Source: Betaproteobacteria bacterium LSUCC0117
GTDB lineage: Bacteria > Pseudomonadota > Gammaproteobacteria > Burkholderiales > Burkholderiaceae_C
Direction of reading: 5' to 3'
NCBI GenBank assembly: GCA_030441535.1
Contig: JAUJFZ010000004.1
Location: 248,001-312,000 of the forward strand
DNA length: 64,000 nt
This document shows, piece after piece, positions 1-8,766 of this stretch. The translations under genes and the position numbers were made by a program. Numbering within the stretch: position 1 is the first letter of the stretch; the number at the start of each line of letters is the position of its first letter. The notes beneath the pieces are model-generated. The model worked only from the letters and a program-made list of their open reading frames with translations, searched no databases and had not been told where the DNA came from.

Positions 1-65
1 TTTTTAAGAGTTGCGGCTGGGCTGGCTGGGACTTGGCGGCAGCGCAGTGTGCGCTTGCCAATCGA
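1..65. other. window edge, no gene assigned
   Basis: Short stretch downstream of the ABC permease stop. I see no convincing coding sequence or hairpin here. It may be intergenic sequence or the end of a gene lying outside the window. Confidence 0.4.
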
Positions 66-830
66 TCAATGTTGTGAGCCGCGGTGGGCCCAGCCTGTGG
101 TGTGGCGTTCGATGTAATCAAAAATTTCATACATCGCCATGGCCATCACCCCAACAACCACCAAGCCGCCAAAGGCCAATCCCATTTGCATGGCCGAACC
201 TGCAGATATCAGCAGGTAACCAATGCCCTCGTTCGAGGCGGTCATCTCTGACACAGTTGTGCCAACGAAGGCCAGGGTAATGGCGACCTTGAGCGAGCCA
301 AAAAAGTAGGGCATGGATCGTGGTAAGCCCACTTTCACCAGGACGTCCCAGCGCTTGGCACCGAGGACGCGTAATACGTCCTCAAGCTCCGGCTCAAGGG
401 TCGCGAGACCCGTCGCGATGTTCACCATGATGGGAAAGAAACTGATCAGGAAGGCGGTGAGAATCGCAGGGCCGACGCCGATACCAAACCAGACCACCAA
501 GATCGGCACGAAAGCCGCTTTGGGTAACGCGTTGAATGCCGTCATCAGCGGGTAAACGGCGGCATAGGCGATGCGCGAGCTGCCGATAATAAATCCCAGC
601 ATGACGCCAACCAGAATCGCAATACCGAAACCGACCATCGTTACCCAGTAGGTGCGCCAAGCGTGCGCCAAAATCACATCTCGGTATTCAACCAGCTGTT
701 CCCAAATCCGAGACGGGCTCGGGAAAATGAATTCGCTGACGCCGAAGCCGCTGCAAATGAGCTCCCACAAAAGCACCACGCTGACCAGGAAAATCCAGGG
801 TGACCAACGCTCAATGGTTTTCGATTTCAT
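66..830 (-). CDS. ABC transporter permease, SsuC/TauC type
   Basis: 254-residue integral membrane permease of the BPD_transp_1 family, as found in nitrate/sulfonate/taurine/NMT1-type importers. It begins with a short cytoplasmic leader followed by a first membrane helix (about residues 10-30). About five further hydrophobic segments follow, with a permease loop near residues 155-175 that contacts the ATPase. It is the last gene of a minus-strand operon: the ATPase stop lies 11 bases upstream of this start and the binding protein precedes both. The substrate is not determinable from sequence. The neighbouring aromatic hydroxylase and decarboxylase genes make an aromatic or related organic acid a reasonable guess, but that is inference. 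Confidence 0.93.
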   Translation of the reverse strand: MKSKTIERWSPWIFLVSVVLLWELICSGFGVSEFIFPSPSRIWEQLVEYRDVILAHAWRTYWVTMVGFGIAILVGVMLGFIIGSSRIAYAAVYPLMTAFNALPKAAFVPILVVWFGIGVGPAILTAFLISFFPIMVNIATGLATLEPELEDVLRVLGAKRWDVLVKVGLPRSMPYFFGSLKVAITLAFVGTTVSEMTASNEGIGYLLISAGSAMQMGLAFGGLVVVGVMAMAMYEIFDYIERHTTGWAHRGSQH

Positions 831-841
831 GTTGTTTTTGC

Positions 842-1657
842 TCAGGGTGTTGGTTGTAGGGTGGTCTGACGAATCGCGCCAATGTGACTGCGCAGTTCGT
901 GAACAATATCGGTGAACTGCGGCGTATAGGTGATCTCGAGGTCACGGGGGCGCGGCAAGTCGATCTCTTTTTTGACCAAAAAGCGCCCAGGGCTCTTACT
1001 CATCACGTAAACCGTGTCTGCCAAAAAGACCGACTCCCGCAAATCGTGCGTTACTAAAATGACGTTGAAGCGTTGTGCCTCCCACAGATCACGCAAGGTA
1101 CACCACAGCTCCTCGCGGGTGAATGCGTCCAGCGCGCCAAAGGGTTCGTCCAAGAGAAGCATTTTCGGCTCATGGATCAACGCACGACAAATACTGGCAC
1201 GTTGTTGCATACCGCCGGACAGCTCCCATGGGTATTTGTCTTCGTAGCCTTTCAGTCCCACCGAGGCAAGCAGGTTACGCGCGCGCTCGATGTAGGCATC
1301 CTTATTGGTCTTGAAGTTGGAGCGATAAGGCTCAACGATCTCCAGTGGCAGTAACACGTTATCGATCGTGCTGCGCCAAGGCAGGAGCGAGGGGGCTTGG
1401 AAAGCCATGCCGCTGATCTTGAGGGGGCCAGTGACCGGTTGCCCATCCACCAAAATACGACCTTGACTGGGCATTTTCAGTCCGGTCGTGAGTTTCATGA
1501 AGGTCGACTTGCCGCACCCCGACGGACCGACAATGGCAACAAACTCACCTTGGTTGACGGACAAGTTGATGTCTTCGACCGCATAGTTTTTTTGCGCCAA
1601 GAGCTCTTCGTTATAGGCGAGCCATACATTTTGGAAATCGACAAACGCGTTTGACAT
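842..1657 (-). CDS. ABC transporter ATP-binding protein, SsuB/TauB type
   Basis: 271-residue nucleotide-binding subunit that powers the neighbouring permease. All ABC ATPase motifs are visible: Walker A GPSGCGKST at about residues 44-52, signature LSGGMQQ at about 146-152, Walker B LLLDEP with the catalytic Glu near 171, D-loop GALD, and switch His in VTHD near 204. Length and motif spacing are those of nitrate/sulfonate/taurine importer ATPases. It lies between the binding-protein gene upstream and the permease gene 11 bases downstream. A terminator-like hairpin (1707-1742) separates it from the binding-protein gene, so ATPase and permease may be made at a lower level than the binding protein. 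Confidence 0.95.
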   Translation of the reverse strand: MSNAFVDFQNVWLAYNEELLAQKNYAVEDINLSVNQGEFVAIVGPSGCGKSTFMKLTTGLKMPSQGRILVDGQPVTGPLKISGMAFQAPSLLPWRSTIDNVLLPLEIVEPYRSNFKTNKDAYIERARNLLASVGLKGYEDKYPWELSGGMQQRASICRALIHEPKMLLLDEPFGALDAFTREELWCTLRDLWEAQRFNVILVTHDLRESVFLADTVYVMSKSPGRFLVKKEIDLPRPRDLEITYTPQFTDIVHELRSHIGAIRQTTLQPTP

Positions 1658-1706
1658 AAGGCCTTCGGTTCGGTGGTTCTTATTGAGAGCGCCGGCAGCA
1701 CACTCT

Positions 1707-1742
1707 AAAAAAAAGGGCTCAAACCGGTCGGTTTGGCCCCTT
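1707..1742 (-). terminator. terminator-like hairpin between SBP and ATPase genes
   Basis: Read on the minus strand, an imperfect GC-rich stem (arms 1715-1725 and 1730-1740, short GACC loop) is followed by a run of eight T residues (complement of 1707-1714). It sits just after the stop of the binding-protein gene and before the ATPase start at 1657. In this position it could act as a partial terminator or a 3' mRNA stabiliser within the operon. The two mismatched positions in the stem are the reason confidence is not higher. Confidence 0.6.
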
Positions 1743-1783
1743 TGATTCGAATCGGCAAGTTGCCTTACCGAAGCGTTTCAAAT

Positions 1784-2812
1784 TTATTTGGCCTTGGGCA
1801 GGATGTCCAGAACGGCTGCGCTCGGCAGGAATGAGCCGTTCCATACATCTGCTGCTTTGACCCGTGACTTGGTGTTGAACGCGTCAGACACTTGCGAAGC
1901 CATGAGTGCCAAGCGAGGGGCCTTCACTTGTCCAAAACCCTCTTCGCGGGCAGAAGCGCTGTTGATGACGGTGTCGATCGCCAATTGCAAACGACGTGTC
2001 TCAAGCGCGGTATTGATGATGCCGTCACGGGCTTTTACCGCTTCGATCGCCTGCGCGGGGTCAGCCACGACATCTTTCGCGCCCTTAGCGAACGCTGCTA
2101 AGAAGGCCTTGATGGCTTCGGGGTTCTCTTTGATCAACTTGGGTGATGCAATGATGGCGTTGCCGTAAAGCTTCACACCGTTGTCTGGGTAGGCCAGAAC
2201 GGTGACGTCGGCAGCGGGCACGCCACGCGCTTCAATGTTTAGCAACGATGTGAAGGTAAAGCCGGTGATTGCATCGACGTCGCCGCGAACCAGCATGGTT
2301 TCACGCAACGGTGGGTCCATGGCTGTCCAGGTTACGTTTTCGATACCGTTAACTTTTGCAAAGATCGGGAAGGCGCGACGGCCGGCGTCAAACACGGGGG
2401 CACCTAATTTCTTACCCGCCAAATCGGCGGCCGTTTTGATGCCTGACTTCTTGAGCGCCATCACGGAGGCGGGTGTGTTGTTGTAGACCATCATCACAGC
2501 CACGGGCTTATTGGGTGCATCGGGGTTGTTGGCGTGGAATTCCATCAAAGCAGCCAAGTCAGCAAAACCCATGTCGTAGGTACCGGAGGCGACACGTGTC
2601 ACCGCACCACCAGAGCCATTGCCCGAGTCCACGGTCACGTCAAGGCCAGCGTCCTTGAAGTAACCTTTAGCGGTTGGGACCAAGAACAAGGCAGAGGGAC
2701 CCTCAAAGCGCCAGTCCAATTGGAACTTAATGGGGCTTGCTGCATGCGCGAAACCCATGGCCGTCACGGCTAGGGCAAGGGCAGTTGATTTGAGGAATGA
2801 ACGCTTCTTCAT
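1784..2812 (-). CDS. ABC transporter substrate-binding protein, NMT1/SsuA-like
   Basis: 342-residue periplasmic binding protein. A clear Sec signal peptide starts with MKKRSFLK, has a hydrophobic core, and ends near Ala-His-Ala at about residue 25. The mature part starts with the KFQLDWRFEGP segment typical of the NMT1/THI5-like family. It contains the family's GSGGAVTRVASG region (about residues 66-77) and the DLAGKKLG loop near 130. It is the first gene of the minus-strand operon with the ATPase and permease. It is divergent from the FAD hydroxylase gene, with 195 bases between the two starts that include an inverted repeat at 2867-2887. Ligand unknown. Confidence 0.93.
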   Translation of the reverse strand: MKKRSFLKSTALALAVTAMGFAHAASPIKFQLDWRFEGPSALFLVPTAKGYFKDAGLDVTVDSGNGSGGAVTRVASGTYDMGFADLAALMEFHANNPDAPNKPVAVMMVYNNTPASVMALKKSGIKTAADLAGKKLGAPVFDAGRRAFPIFAKVNGIENVTWTAMDPPLRETMLVRGDVDAITGFTFTSLLNIEARGVPAADVTVLAYPDNGVKLYGNAIIASPKLIKENPEAIKAFLAAFAKGAKDVVADPAQAIEAVKARDGIINTALETRRLQLAIDTVINSASAREEGFGQVKAPRLALMASQVSDAFNTKSRVKAADVWNGSFLPSAAVLDILPKAK

Positions 2813-2866
2813 ATAGGCTCCAGTGGATCTGTGGTTGATGATTAGGTCGGCAGAACAGCGGTCGGC

Positions 2867-2887
2867 CGTGCCGTTAAACGCGGCACG
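2867..2887. promoter_or_regulatory. inverted repeat in divergent promoter region
   Basis: Perfect 7-base arms CGTGCCG and CGGCACG separated by 7 bases, located between the divergently transcribed binding-protein gene (start 2812) and hydroxylase gene (start 3008). The position fits an operator for a shared regulator. It could equally form a hairpin in the leader of either transcript. No regulator gene is adjacent. Confidence 0.35.
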
Positions 2888-3007
2888 TTAAGCTGAGCAA
2901 TTTTAGCGCCAACCTGTGTCGCCTGTATTTGGGGTTTAACCTAGCGATGGCCCTAAAATCGCGCCCACCGGACAGAAAATACGGGCATAAATCACAGGGA
3001 GTGCAGG

Positions 3008-4645
3008 ATGGTTTCGGACGATTTGAATACACAAGTCCTCATTGTGGGTGGCGGACCGGTCGGCATGGGGTTGGCTATCGAATTGGGACAGCGCGGTATT
3101 TCGGTCGTCGTTGTTGAGCGGTACGAGCAACCGCAACCCATCCCCAAAGGGCAGAACCTGACCCAACGGACCATGGAGCATATGCATTTTTGGGCTGCGG
3201 AGGACGCGCTTCGTGCTGCGCGCACCATTCCCAAGTCCTATGGGATCGGTGGCTTAACCGCCTACGGCCAGCTTTTGAGCCCCTATCACTACGACTGGTT
3301 GCAGCGTGATTTGGTTGCCCCTTACTACTTTACGACTAATGAACGCCTCCCTCAATACGCCACTGAAGCGGTGCTACGAGAGCGCGTCGCGGCGCTACCG
3401 AACGTGCAAACGATATACGGTTGGGGGGCGCAAGCAGTCATCACCAGTGAGTCTGGTGTAACCGTCGAAATCGCACCAAGAAAGGGTGGTTGCACTCGTT
3501 CGGTGCAGGCTGAGTACCTGGTCGGGTGCGACGGCAGTCGATCCGTCGTGCGCGAGGCGGCCAACATCAAGCAAACGCTCAGCGACCATGACCGGATGAT
3601 GGTCCTCCTGGTGTTTCGCTCAACAGAGTTGCACGACCTATTAGCCTGTTATCCCGGCAAATCCTATTACAACGTCTTGCACCCCGACTTGGAGGGTTAC
3701 TGGAAGTTCTTGGGACGCGTTGACCTGGGTAGCACCTGGTTCATGCACGCGCCGGTCCCTTTCGGTACCACAGCGGATAACTTCGATTTCAAGTCTTTTT
3801 TGCATGAGGCGGTTGGTGCTGAGTTCGAGATAGCGTTTGAGCACATCGGTTTTTGGGATTTGCGGTTTGCGCTGGCGGACTGCTATCGGTCCGGTCGTTG
3901 TTTCATAGCGGGCGATGCCGCCCACAGTCATCCACCGTACGGTGGTTACGGCGTCAACTCTGGCTTAGAGGACGCTCGTAACTTGGGCTGGAAATTGGCG
4001 GCGCGCTTGCAGGGCTGGGGTGGGGAGACTTTGCTGGACTCATATGATGCCGAACGGCGTCCTGTGTTCGATTCAACCATTCGCGACTTCATCGCAAAAT
4101 CGATTGAAGTCGATCGGTCGTTTGTGGCGAGCTGCCACCCCGAGCGCGACCCGGTGCAGTTCGATACCGTTTGGGCGCAACGAGCCACAGGTGCCGTGGG
4201 GGAGGTCAACGCCTTTGAGCCGAACTATGAGGGCTCGACCGTGGTCGTTCAGGCGGAGCAGGGTCATTACGTTTCCAGCGCGGTGGGGTCTCACCAGCAC
4301 ACCGCACGGGTGGGGCATCATTTATCGCCAGCGAAGCTGCGTTCCGGAGAGAACGTTTACGAGCGACTGGGCGAGGGGTTCACACTGCTGGTTTGTGGCG
4401 ATGCGGCAGTAGCCGACATGGCGTCAGTCGTCTCGTCTTTTGGCTCAGCGGCGGCGGGTTTGAAATTACCTTTGCAGGTGGTGCCGTTGAATGACAGTGC
4501 AGAGGTTGCTCGGTATGCCGCGCCATTGATTCTGGTTCGTCCGGATCACTTTGTTGCATGGGTAGGGGACGCGCCGAGCCTATCACAGGACAGCGTAAGG
4601 GCGATTCTGGAACAGGTATCTGGACGGGACAACTCCGCGACATAG
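3008..4645 (+). CDS. FAD-dependent aromatic hydroxylase (PheA/TfdB/MhpA-like)
   Basis: 545-residue class A flavoprotein monooxygenase of the FAD_binding_3 family. It uses NAD(P)H and O2 to hydroxylate an aromatic ring. The N-terminal Rossmann motif VGGGPVGMG lies at about residues 12-20. The CDGSRS segment (the DG motif, about 174-179) and the GDAAHSHPP segment (GD motif, about 303-311), followed by an N-S-G-L-E-D run, complete the three diagnostic flavin/NADPH motifs. The C-terminal 150 residues form the thioredoxin-like domain common in the phenol hydroxylase group. ATG at 3008 follows a purine-rich AGGGAG stretch. The next gene, 52 bases downstream, is a LigW-like decarboxylase, which suggests a shared aromatic pathway. 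Substrate not predictable. Confidence 0.9.
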   Translation: MVSDDLNTQVLIVGGGPVGMGLAIELGQRGISVVVVERYEQPQPIPKGQNLTQRTMEHMHFWAAEDALRAARTIPKSYGIGGLTAYGQLLSPYHYDWLQRDLVAPYYFTTNERLPQYATEAVLRERVAALPNVQTIYGWGAQAVITSESGVTVEIAPRKGGCTRSVQAEYLVGCDGSRSVVREAANIKQTLSDHDRMMVLLVFRSTELHDLLACYPGKSYYNVLHPDLEGYWKFLGRVDLGSTWFMHAPVPFGTTADNFDFKSFLHEAVGAEFEIAFEHIGFWDLRFALADCYRSGRCFIAGDAAHSHPPYGGYGVNSGLEDARNLGWKLAARLQGWGGETLLDSYDAERRPVFDSTIRDFIAKSIEVDRSFVASCHPERDPVQFDTVWAQRATGAVGEVNAFEPNYEGSTVVVQAEQGHYVSSAVGSHQHTARVGHHLSPAKLRSGENVYERLGEGFTLLVCGDAAVADMASVVSSFGSAAAGLKLPLQVVPLNDSAEVARYAAPLILVRPDHFVAWVGDAPSLSQDSVRAILEQVSGRDNSAT

Positions 4646-4697
4646 TTTTCGATTCGCAGGGTTATCATTTCGCGCAAACCAACCGCCTGGAGGCTCC

Positions 4698-5744
4698 ATG
4701 ACGACATCCGAGAACAAGCCCTATTTGCGTATCGCAACCGAGGAAGCCTTCGCAACCAAGGAGCAGCTCGCGCTTTTCAAACGTGTGCTTGACCAACCCA
4801 ACGTGGACAAAGGATTTGCGCATTTGATGGGGTTCTACATGAGCAGCCCCAGCGAGCGCGCACAGCACATCATGCGGTGTTTGGTGGATTTAGATGAGTT
4901 GCGAATCGCGCACATGGATGCCAGCGGTATTGATATCCAAGTGCTTGCGCTGACCTCGCCGGGGGCGCAAATCATGGATCGTGAGACAGCCGTCTCATTT
5001 ATCCCCAATGCAAATGACGAGCTAGCCGAGGCGATCAAGCGGCACCCGACGCGTTTCGCTGGCATGGTCGCGCTGGCGCCTCAGGATCCGGCGGCATCAG
5101 CCAAGGAGCTGCAGCGTTGCGCTGATCTCTATGGCATGCGCTCAGCCGTGATCAACTCGCATACGCAAGGTGAGTACCTCTCTGATAAGAAATTCTGGCC
5201 TATTTTCGAAGCGGCAGAAGCGCTGAATATGCCCATTTATCTGCACCCCAATTCATTGCCCGCGCAAATGATTGATCCCTTCATCGAAGCGGGTCTGGAT
5301 GGCGCCATTTACGGGTTTGGTGTGGAGACCGGATTGCACGCGCTCCGGATCATTACATCAGGTGTCTTTGATCAATTTCCAAATTTAAAAATGGTTCTGG
5401 GACACATGGGCGAGGCCCTGCCGTTTTGGGCTTATCGCCTGGACTACATGCACAACGCGACGGTACGGTCTAAAAGATACGAGGCGATCCAACCCACAAA
5501 GCGCAAGCCCAGTGAGTATTTAAAAGAGAATTTCTACATCACCAACAGCGGCGTTGCTTGGGGTCCTGCGCTTCAATTTACACAAGCGTTTATGGGCACC
5601 GATCGCGTACTTTACGCAATGGACTATCCCTACCAATACCTGCCCGAAGAGGTGGATATGTTGGAGCAGGTTGATATGACCCCCGAGGTCAAGCGTCAAT
5701 TCTTTCAAGACAACGCCGTCAAGGTATTCGACTTGAAAATTTAA
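4698..5744 (+). CDS. ligW: amidohydrolase-family non-oxidative decarboxylase, LigW-like (5-carboxyvanillate decarboxylase)
   Basis: 348-residue TIM-barrel protein of the Amidohydro_2 (ACMSD-type) family. The N-terminus reads YLRIATEEAFATK. This is the distinctive LigW start, where the usual first metal-binding His is replaced and a Glu (15 or 16) is the ligand. Other metal and catalytic positions visible are His183 (YLHP), His236 (GHMGEALP) and Asp309 (AMDYPYQY), at the spacing known from LigW. LigW removes the 5-carboxylate of 5-carboxyvanillate to give vanillate in biphenyl lignin degradation. A VanA-like demethylase at 53.7 kb in this window would be the next step. A dihydroxybenzoate decarboxylase activity is the main alternative. 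Probably co-transcribed with the upstream hydroxylase. Confidence 0.82.
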   Translation: MTTSENKPYLRIATEEAFATKEQLALFKRVLDQPNVDKGFAHLMGFYMSSPSERAQHIMRCLVDLDELRIAHMDASGIDIQVLALTSPGAQIMDRETAVSFIPNANDELAEAIKRHPTRFAGMVALAPQDPAASAKELQRCADLYGMRSAVINSHTQGEYLSDKKFWPIFEAAEALNMPIYLHPNSLPAQMIDPFIEAGLDGAIYGFGVETGLHALRIITSGVFDQFPNLKMVLGHMGEALPFWAYRLDYMHNATVRSKRYEAIQPTKRKPSEYLKENFYITNSGVAWGPALQFTQAFMGTDRVLYAMDYPYQYLPEEVDMLEQVDMTPEVKRQFFQDNAVKVFDLKI

Positions 5745-5757
5745 GCGAGTGGTGTGG

Positions 5758-7650
5758 CTAGGTGGTGGTTTGCTGTCGAGGTTGCCTCAACAGATGCAGC
5801 GCCGTGAGCAGGGCGCCAACGCAAAGGCCCACCAAGTCGGTTAAATACCCGCTAGCCATTGCCTTTGCCGGAATCAGCGCGAGCAAGCCCGAGACTCCAA
5901 AACCGAGCCGATACCACAGCGATAACGCGCGCGCGCCATAGCCAACAATGGCCATCGATACCCACCAGATACCCAGCACTGCGGAAACCAGCGCCAATGC
6001 GATGTCGCCGGGTTCGCCAATCAACAGCAGGGTCGGGGAGAACACAAACAGCACCGGCACGATATAGGCTGACCAACCGAGGCGAACCGATGAAAAGCCA
6101 GTTGCCATGGGGTTGCTGCCCGCGATGCCTGCCGCTGCGTAGGACGCAATCGCGACCGGTGGCGTGATCATTGACATCATGCCGAAGTACATCACGAACA
6201 GGTGTGCGGCCTTGGGTTCAACGCCGACCTTAACGAGCGCAGGTGACACCAAGGTCGCGAGCAAAACATAGACCCCAACGGTTGGCAGGCCCATGCCCAA
6301 AATCACGCAGACCGCAGCAGAAAGGACCAACAGCAAAAGCAGGTTACCGCCGCCAATGCTGACCAGTGCCAGCGTGAGATTAAAGCCCAGGCCAGAGATA
6401 CCCAGGACACCAATCACGATACCTGCCGCAGCGGTTATCAACACGATGTCGACCACCGCCAACCCTGTATCCGTGACCGCTTTACCTAGCATTTTTAGCG
6501 AGGGTTTGGCGTTTTTGTGACCGAATAATTGGGTGAGGACGAGCAGCGAAGCACCCGACCACAGCGCTGCGGTTGCCGGTGATGCGTTGTAGGCGAATAA
6601 CAAGACGATCAGGACGACAAACGGCAGCAAAAAGAAAGCACCGCGCGCAACTGTTTTAGTGGATGGAATCAGCTCTTTCGGAACCGCTTTGAGTCCCAGT
6701 TTGGCTGCGTCCAAATCGACCTGGATGAAGACAGCCACGTAGTAGAGCAGTGCGGGGACTAGCGCTGCGAGAACGACCTCGCTGTAGGGAATTTGGAGAA
6801 ACTCGGCCATCAAGAAAGCGGATGCGCCCATGACAGGAGGCATCAATTGGCCGCCGGTGGAGGCGACGGCCTCAATGGCAGCCGCGTGGCGGGCGCCATA
6901 GCCGCTCCGCTTAATTAAAGGGATCGTCACAACCCCCGTGGCAACCACGTTTGCCACCGCGCTGCCAGAAATTGATCCAAACAACGCCGAAGCGAAAATT
7001 GCGATTTTTGCGGCGCCACCACGAAATCGCCCCATCAGGGTGAGCGCAAAGTCTGTAAACCAGTTGGCAGCGCCGGTGTTCGATAACAGCACCCCAAAGA
7101 GGATGAACGGCACAACGATCGATGCCCCAATTTTGAGCGGTATGCCCAAAATGCCATTCACATCGAGTGCCAGATAACCTGCCAGTTTTTGCCAGTCAGT
7201 TGCCCGTCCCTCCATGCTGGTTGGCACCATATCGGCCGCCACCGCATAAATCAAGAAAAGCACAACCAGTCCAACCAGGACATTACCAGCTGAACGTTGC
7301 AGCCCAATGATGATGAGCGTGATCGCGATGGTGGAGGCAATGACGCCGTCTGTTGGACGTAAAAGTACCAAGTCGACCAGGTCGGGGTAACCCCATGCGA
7401 TGTAACCGACGCTTCCCAGCGCGGCCGTGGCACAAACGGCATCAAAGATCAGTCTCGCCGGTTGGGTGTTCTGGTTCGCTCGCGGTTTGATAAAAACCAA
7501 GGCCAGTGCAACGCCGAGGATGCTGGCGGCATATTGCTCGTCGTAGAGCTGTAAACCCAGCGTGGCACCAAACCCTGCGGCCCATGAGACCGCGAAAATC
7601 GTCAGCGCAGATGCCAATACGTGGCTGACGATTTCTCTGAAGCGGGACAT
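5758..7650 (-). CDS. TRAP transporter fused permease (4TM/12TM, DctQM fusion), TAXI type
   Basis: 630-residue polytopic membrane protein that fuses the small (DctQ-like) and large (DctM-like) TRAP permease parts, as is usual for TAXI TRAP systems. Hydrophobic segments run almost throughout. The DctM-like core carries the GSISGSAVANVVATG segment (about residues 224-238) and the GLPTVGVYVLL and TPPVAIAS segments typical of the family. A C-terminal extension of extra helices (about residues 540-620) is present. Sodium- or proton-coupled uptake of an organic acid is expected. It starts 6 bases after the stop of the TAXI binding-protein gene and is therefore in the same operon. Its 3' end converges with the LigW-like gene 13 bases away. 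Confidence 0.93.
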   Translation of the reverse strand: MSRFREIVSHVLASALTIFAVSWAAGFGATLGLQLYDEQYAASILGVALALVFIKPRANQNTQPARLIFDAVCATAALGSVGYIAWGYPDLVDLVLLRPTDGVIASTIAITLIIIGLQRSAGNVLVGLVVLFLIYAVAADMVPTSMEGRATDWQKLAGYLALDVNGILGIPLKIGASIVVPFILFGVLLSNTGAANWFTDFALTLMGRFRGGAAKIAIFASALFGSISGSAVANVVATGVVTIPLIKRSGYGARHAAAIEAVASTGGQLMPPVMGASAFLMAEFLQIPYSEVVLAALVPALLYYVAVFIQVDLDAAKLGLKAVPKELIPSTKTVARGAFFLLPFVVLIVLLFAYNASPATAALWSGASLLVLTQLFGHKNAKPSLKMLGKAVTDTGLAVVDIVLITAAAGIVIGVLGISGLGFNLTLALVSIGGGNLLLLLVLSAAVCVILGMGLPTVGVYVLLATLVSPALVKVGVEPKAAHLFVMYFGMMSMITPPVAIASYAAAGIAGSNPMATGFSSVRLGWSAYIVPVLFVFSPTLLLIGEPGDIALALVSAVLGIWWVSMAIVGYGARALSLWYRLGFGVSGLLALIPAKAMASGYLTDLVGLCVGALLTALHLLRQPRQQTTT

Positions 7651-7656
7651 GCGGCC

Positions 7657-8634
7657 TTATTTCACCAATCCAACTTCGCGGTAGAACTTCAATGCACCGG
7701 GGTGGTAGTTAAGAGGGCCAAAGTCTTTGACCATTAATTTGGTATCAAACAAACGGAAGGGCGGGAAATCTTTGCCCAATTCTTTCGCGTTCTCGTACAT
7801 CAACTTTGCAACGGCATACGCAACGGCGTCTGGTGTCTTCGCGCTTGAGAATACCAACGCATCGTATGCGAGTGAGTTACTGGGCTCCAAAACACCGACG
7901 TTGCCGGGGGAGGGTGTCTCAGCGCGGATGTAGCCTGGGCTGTAGTGCTTCTTGATGGCTGCCAACGCAGCTGGTGTGTCAGGGATCGACAACATGCGAA
8001 TGCCGCCGACGGCTGCATCAACCTCACGCGGTTTTGCGGCACCGAGCGCGAAGAAGAACATGTCCGCCTTACCCGCCGCGAAGGCGTCAGCGCCAGCCCC
8101 CACGTTGGGGATTTGCACACCGGTCATGTCACTGCTTGTGAGGCCTGCGGTGGCGTACATCGCATCGAGGATTGGCAGAATCACTTTCTGGCTGGTAAAG
8201 CCATCGACGACCCGCTTCCCTTTGAGATCTGCGAGGGTTTTGATATCTGAGTCTTTGCGAACAAAGATGGTTGATCGCAAGGGGTACGCCACTGCGATCG
8301 CCCGGATATCGGTATAGGGGCGTCCTTTGAAATGCTCTTTTCCTTCAACCGCCCAGGTCAAATCAGCGATGTTGGCCAAGCCCAGGGGAATCTCGCCGCT
8401 GTTAACAGCAGGGATAAACACACTCGGGCTCGCGAATGGCTGGATGGTTGTTTTGAGGTCGGCCTTTTCGGTGAGCATCTTTGCCAATACTTGGCCAGAT
8501 CCGTGGTAAATCGACCCGGGGTTCGATGTCGCAATGGACAGCGCCTGCGCACTGGCGGTTCCGGCCGCGCCAATCACGGTAAGTGAGACCAGAAGCTTGC
8601 GCAGCGATTTTTGACTTACGATTCGTTTGAACAT
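7657..8634 (-). CDS. TAXI family TRAP transporter solute-binding subunit
   Basis: 325-residue periplasmic protein of the NMT1_2/TAXI family. A signal peptide with a hydrophobic core (about residues 10-28) ends at Ala-Gln-Ala. The mature protein begins with IATSNPGSIYHGSG, a typical TAXI glycine-rich ligand loop. Internal segments such as DLKGKRVVDGF (about residues 145-155) and NVGAGADAFAAGKADMF (about 180-196) fit the family. Together with the fused permease 6 bases downstream it makes a two-component TAXI TRAP importer. It is divergent from the thiamine-diphosphate enzyme gene, with about 130 bases between starts that presumably carry both promoters. Confidence 0.93.
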   Translation of the reverse strand: MFKRIVSQKSLRKLLVSLTVIGAAGTASAQALSIATSNPGSIYHGSGQVLAKMLTEKADLKTTIQPFASPSVFIPAVNSGEIPLGLANIADLTWAVEGKEHFKGRPYTDIRAIAVAYPLRSTIFVRKDSDIKTLADLKGKRVVDGFTSQKVILPILDAMYATAGLTSSDMTGVQIPNVGAGADAFAAGKADMFFFALGAAKPREVDAAVGGIRMLSIPDTPAALAAIKKHYSPGYIRAETPSPGNVGVLEPSNSLAYDALVFSSAKTPDAVAYAVAKLMYENAKELGKDFPPFRLFDTKLMVKDFGPLNYHPGALKFYREVGLVK

Positions 8635-8766
8635 AGAGTACTCCTCCGTTGGTTGGTAGTTTTGATGACTCTGAAGGCCACCTAAAGGCCGTCCGACTAT
8701 AGCCGTAATCAGGTTATTTTTTGATTGCGGTTAACCCCCACTTTCCCGTTCACTTCAACTCCAGAA

